Of a stretch of DNA of 7,156 nt, positions 5,272 through 7,156 are shown piece by piece; the stretch's first letter is position 1, and every line of letters starts with the position of its first letter. Below the pieces are notes generated by a model that was given only the letters and a program-made list of their open reading frames with translations, ran no database searches and was not told the origin of the DNA. Position numbers and translations under genes: made by a program. Origin of the DNA: Moorella sp. UBA4076 (GTDB lineage Bacteria > Bacillota > DSM-521 > Neomoorellales > Neomoorellaceae); assembly GCA_002383405.1 (NCBI GenBank), contig DFYS01000132.1:1-7156 (forward strand), written 5' to 3'.

Positions 5272-5598
5272 TTGAGCAAACCTGTTAATGTTGATGATGG
5301 CGGCTTTGTAGCCGAAGTCTTATCGGCGCCGCTGCCGGTAGTAGTTGACTTCTGGGCGGTTTGGTGCGGTCCCTGCCGTATGATGGCGCCGGTGCTGGAA
5401 CAGCTGGCCGAAGATTACGAGGGTAGCATTAAGTTTGCCAAAGTCAATGTCGATGAAAACCAGGAACTGGCCGCCCGCTACGGTATTATGAGCATCCCCA
5501 CCCTGGTTATTTTTAACGCTGGCCAGGAAGCAGGCCGGATTATTGGCTATATGCCAAAAGAAAAGCTAAAGGAACAGCTGGAAGCAGCCGTACATTAA
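5272..5598 (+). CDS. trxA: Thioredoxin
   Basis: This is a classical cytoplasmic thioredoxin of 108 residues that reduces protein disulfides using electrons from a thioredoxin reductase. The active site WCGPC is at 31-35, the buried Asp is D26, and the cis-proline loop SIPT has P76. Strand and helix blocks VVVDFWAVWC, VNVDEN and PTLVIF are all standard, and there is no signal peptide. The start is TTG 5272 with GAGGGAGGT at 5256-5263 upstream. It is the second gene of the promoter-4821 operon after the selenoprotein, 33 nt apart. A Cys-Sec bond in the selenoprotein would be a natural thioredoxin target, but that pairing is inferred from position only. No thioredoxin reductase gene is in the window. 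Confidence 0.96.
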   Translation: MSKPVNVDDGGFVAEVLSAPLPVVVDFWAVWCGPCRMMAPVLEQLAEDYEGSIKFAKVNVDENQELAARYGIMSIPTLVIFNAGQEAGRIIGYMPKEKLKEQLEAAVH

Positions 5599-5666
5599 TT
5601 TTAAAGTAACTGGCCGGCCTGCCCCCAATCATTTCTTCATCTTAAGTCTAAAAAGCCTGGAATTAG

Positions 5667-5690
5667 GGCCAGTCGGTCCCGGCTCTGGCC
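5667..5690 (+). other. Hairpin in the thioredoxin-ferredoxin gap
   Basis: GGCCAG (5667-5672) pairs with CTGGCC (5685-5690) around a 12-nt loop, within the 118-nt gap between thioredoxin and the ferredoxin gene. No T-run follows, so it is not a normal terminator. I found no convincing promoter in this gap, and the ferredoxin may be read from the upstream operon. An 8-nt palindrome GGCCGGCC also lies near 5611. Confidence 0.35.
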
Positions 5691-5716
5691 TGATATAACT
5701 GGAGGCTTGCTCTATT

Positions 5717-5905
5717 ATGGCCCGTCAAGCCTATATTGATGCCAGCCTATGCGACGGCCAGGCCGACTGCCAGGCTATGCGTGTCTGCCCGACGGGTTCC
5801 ATTCTGCGTGAAGAAGAAGACGAACCGTGGTTCATTGCGCCCACCTGTCTGGGCTGCGGCCGTTGCCTGACGGCCTGCGACCGCAAGGCGATAAGGTTGA
5901 TATAA
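5717..5905 (+). CDS. Small ferredoxin with one incomplete 4Fe-4S site
   Basis: This 62-residue protein has a two-cluster ferredoxin layout. The second motif is complete: C44-x2-C47-x2-C50-x3-C54. The first reads C12-x5-C18-x5-C24-P. Gln15 stands where the second cysteine of the CxxC pair would be expected, so seven cysteines remain instead of eight. By the usual ligand scheme C44, C47, C50 and C24 can hold one intact [4Fe-4S] cluster. The other site (C12, C18, C54) lacks a ligand and may bind [3Fe-4S], use another ligand, or be lost. The role would be low-potential electron transfer in the cytoplasm; the partner is unknown. GGAGG at 5701-5705 is 11 nt from the ATG, a rather long spacing. The gene may be the last of the selenoprotein-thioredoxin unit, since a strong terminator follows. 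Confidence 0.88.
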   Translation: MARQAYIDASLCDGQADCQAMRVCPTGSILREEEDEPWFIAPTCLGCGRCLTACDRKAIRLI

Positions 5906-5916
5906 TGCCCTGGCAA

Positions 5917-5950
5917 TTAAAGCCACCGATTGCTCAATCGGTGGCTTTAA
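5917..5950 (+). terminator. Strong hairpin terminator after the ferredoxin gene
   Basis: A perfect 15-bp stem (5917-5931 with 5936-5950) with loop GCTC starts 12 nt after the ferredoxin stop. The stem is flanked by A- and T-rich ends, so it can work in both directions, although the T-run after it is short. It ends the thioredoxin/ferredoxin transcription and insulates the molybdopterin gene. Confidence 0.85.
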
Positions 5951-6034
5951 AAATTAATAGCGGCAGTTAGCAGGCATTTTGGTAACCAGGGCGAATATAA
6001 CAGGGGTACATCTCATTTCGGAGGAGCAAAGGAA

Positions 6035-7072
6035 ATGTTACAGAAAGTCAGGGTAGAAGAGAGTGCAGGCACCATTCTGGCCCACGATCTGACCAAGATC
6101 GTTCCCGGCGAATTCAAGGGAAGGCGATTCAAGAAAGGGTATATCATCCAGGCGGGAGATATACCCGAACTGCTGCAAATGGGCAAAGAGCACCTTTATG
6201 TTCTCGCCCTGGGGCCGGATGAGGTACATGAGGATGAGGCGGCTGTCCGCCTGGCGCAGGCCGCCGCCGGGGAAGGGGACCACGGCCTGGCATACAGTGA
6301 GCCGCGGGAAGGCAAGGTCAACCTGATGGCTGCCAGGGACGGCCTCTTGAAGATAAACCTCCCGGCCCTGCAGGAAGTGAACCAGGAGACGGACATTATC
6401 CTGGCCACCCTGCATAATAATTATCCCGTAACTGCCGGTCAGATAGTAGCCGGCACCAGGTTGATTCCCCTGGTGGCCCCGCGGGCGGTGGTAGCCGGGG
6501 TGGAGGCGATTTGCCGCCGCGCCGGGGGTATTATCCAGGTGGTGCCTTACCGCCGCTGGCAGGTGGGCTTGATTACCACCGGCAGCGAGGTATATAAAGG
6601 GCGGGTCCAGGATGCCTTCGGCCCGGTAGTGCGGGCCAAAATCGGCGCCTTTGGTTCAGAGGTCGCCCTGGAAAAGATTGTGCCCGACGACGCCGGCGCC
6701 ATCCAGGCGGCTATTGAGGAGATGCTGGCGGCGGGTATGGAAATGGTTGTGCTGACAGGGGGTATGTCGGTCGATCCAGATGATGTGACCCCGGAGGGTA
6801 TTCGCCGTACCGGAGCGGAAGTTATCACCTACGGGGCGCCGGTACTGCCCGGAGCCATGTTTATGCTGGCCTACCGGAATGAGGTGCCTGTTCTGGGCCT
6901 GCCAGGGTGTGTGATGTATTTTCGGGCTACCGTTTTTGACCTGGTCCTGCCGCGGCTTTTGACCGGTGAGCGGTTGCAGCGTAAAGATATAGCCGGGCTG
7001 GCGGCCGGCGGGCTCTGTCAGAGCTGCCCGGAGTGCCGCTACCCGGCCTGTTCCTTTGGGAAATCTGGATGA
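6035..7072 (+). CDS. Molybdopterin-binding protein, MoeA/MogA-like, with Cys-rich tail
   Basis: The 345-residue product has a MoeA-like N-terminal part (1-160) and a MogA/MoaB-type molybdopterin-binding domain with TTGSEVYKGR (181-190), TGGMSVDPDDVTPEG (241-255), APVLPGAMF (268-276) and GLPGC (288-292). Proteins with this domain bind the pterin cofactor, MoeA in the step that inserts molybdenum or tungsten. The N-terminal part lacks the MDGYA-type motif of true MoeA, having EFKGRRFKKGY instead, so I do not call it moeA. The last 20 residues hold four cysteines (C328, C331, C334, C339; C-x2-C-x2-C-x4-C) ending SFGKSG, a possible metal or Fe-S site. GGAGGAG at 6020-6026 precedes ATG 6035 by 8 nt. 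A role in maturing a molybdo- or tungsto-enzyme such as formate dehydrogenase is plausible but inferred. Confidence 0.88.
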   Translation: MLQKVRVEESAGTILAHDLTKIVPGEFKGRRFKKGYIIQAGDIPELLQMGKEHLYVLALGPDEVHEDEAAVRLAQAAAGEGDHGLAYSEPREGKVNLMAARDGLLKINLPALQEVNQETDIILATLHNNYPVTAGQIVAGTRLIPLVAPRAVVAGVEAICRRAGGIIQVVPYRRWQVGLITTGSEVYKGRVQDAFGPVVRAKIGAFGSEVALEKIVPDDAGAIQAAIEEMLAAGMEMVVLTGGMSVDPDDVTPEGIRRTGAEVITYGAPVLPGAMFMLAYRNEVPVLGLPGCVMYFRATVFDLVLPRLLTGERLQRKDIAGLAAGGLCQSCPECRYPACSFGKSG

Positions 7073-7156
7073 AAACGGCGGTCAGCAACAGAAGGATGAA
7101 AATGGCAGTATTATGTGAGTTTGAGGGGTGGGGCAGGTTTCCTTCAGGCGCCACTT
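7069..7156 (+). CDS. Possible partial gene overlapping the molybdopterin gene stop
   Basis: An ATG at 7069 overlaps the preceding stop in an ATGA arrangement, and the frame stays open to the window edge (29 residues visible). In-frame ATGs at 7096 and 7102 are alternative starts; AGAAGG at 7090-7095 would suit the ATG at 7102. The visible peptide, with CEFEGWGRFPSG, matches no family I recognise. The stretch could instead be untranslated sequence. Confidence 0.3.
   Translation, partial: MKTAVSNRRMKMAVLCEFEGWGRFPSGAT

Noticed and set aside
5609..5618. GGCCGGCC palindrome near 5611, also near 102
   Set aside because: An 8-nt GC palindrome occurring twice in a GC-rich window is not evidence of a functional site.
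5990..6001. TATAAC-like -10 box before the molybdopterin gene
   Set aside because: No acceptable -35 hexamer lies 16-18 nt upstream, so the promoter of this gene is left unassigned.

Overview
The window looks like chromosomal DNA of a thermophilic, anaerobic, spore-forming Firmicute of the Moorella type. A small acid-soluble spore protein (SASP) and the germination protease that degrades SASPs imply endospores. A selenocysteine codon, a ferredoxin and a molybdopterin-binding protein imply strict anaerobic redox metabolism. GC content is fairly high and Shine-Dalgarno sites are strong, with GTG and TTG starts possible. The genus is an inference from gene content and style; no search was run.

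Layout. Positions 1-265 are non-coding, with short repeats and hairpins. rpmB (ribosomal protein L28, zinc-ribbon type) reads leftward from its own promoter. Divergent from it, a small CxxC redox-disulfide protein (DUF1858) leads directly into recG, and a terminator near 3050 closes that unit. Next, a SASP gene under a sigma-G-like promoter converges on gpr, the SASP-specific protease, with a shared hairpin terminator between their ends. gpr is divergent from a 56-residue two-CxxC protein of the YlaI/DUF2197 type.

From 4821 to about 5600 lies a small redox operon: a near-perfect sigma-A promoter, a leader of about 100 nt with two mutually exclusive stems, a HesB-like selenoprotein gene interrupted by an in-frame TGA (Sec30) followed by a bacterial-type SECIS hairpin, and then thioredoxin. 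A diverged two-cluster ferredoxin follows and ends at a 15-bp perfect terminator hairpin. The last full gene is a MoeA/MogA-like molybdopterin-binding protein with a four-cysteine C-terminal tail. A possible partial reading frame overlaps its stop codon at the right edge.

The genes form two themes. One is sporulation and germination (SASP plus its protease). The other is thiol/selenol and Fe-S redox chemistry: CxxC protein, CxxU selenoprotein, thioredoxin, ferredoxin and molybdopterin protein. The most notable item is the selenoprotein at 4957-5238, which a standard gene caller would miss or split because TGA is read as stop.
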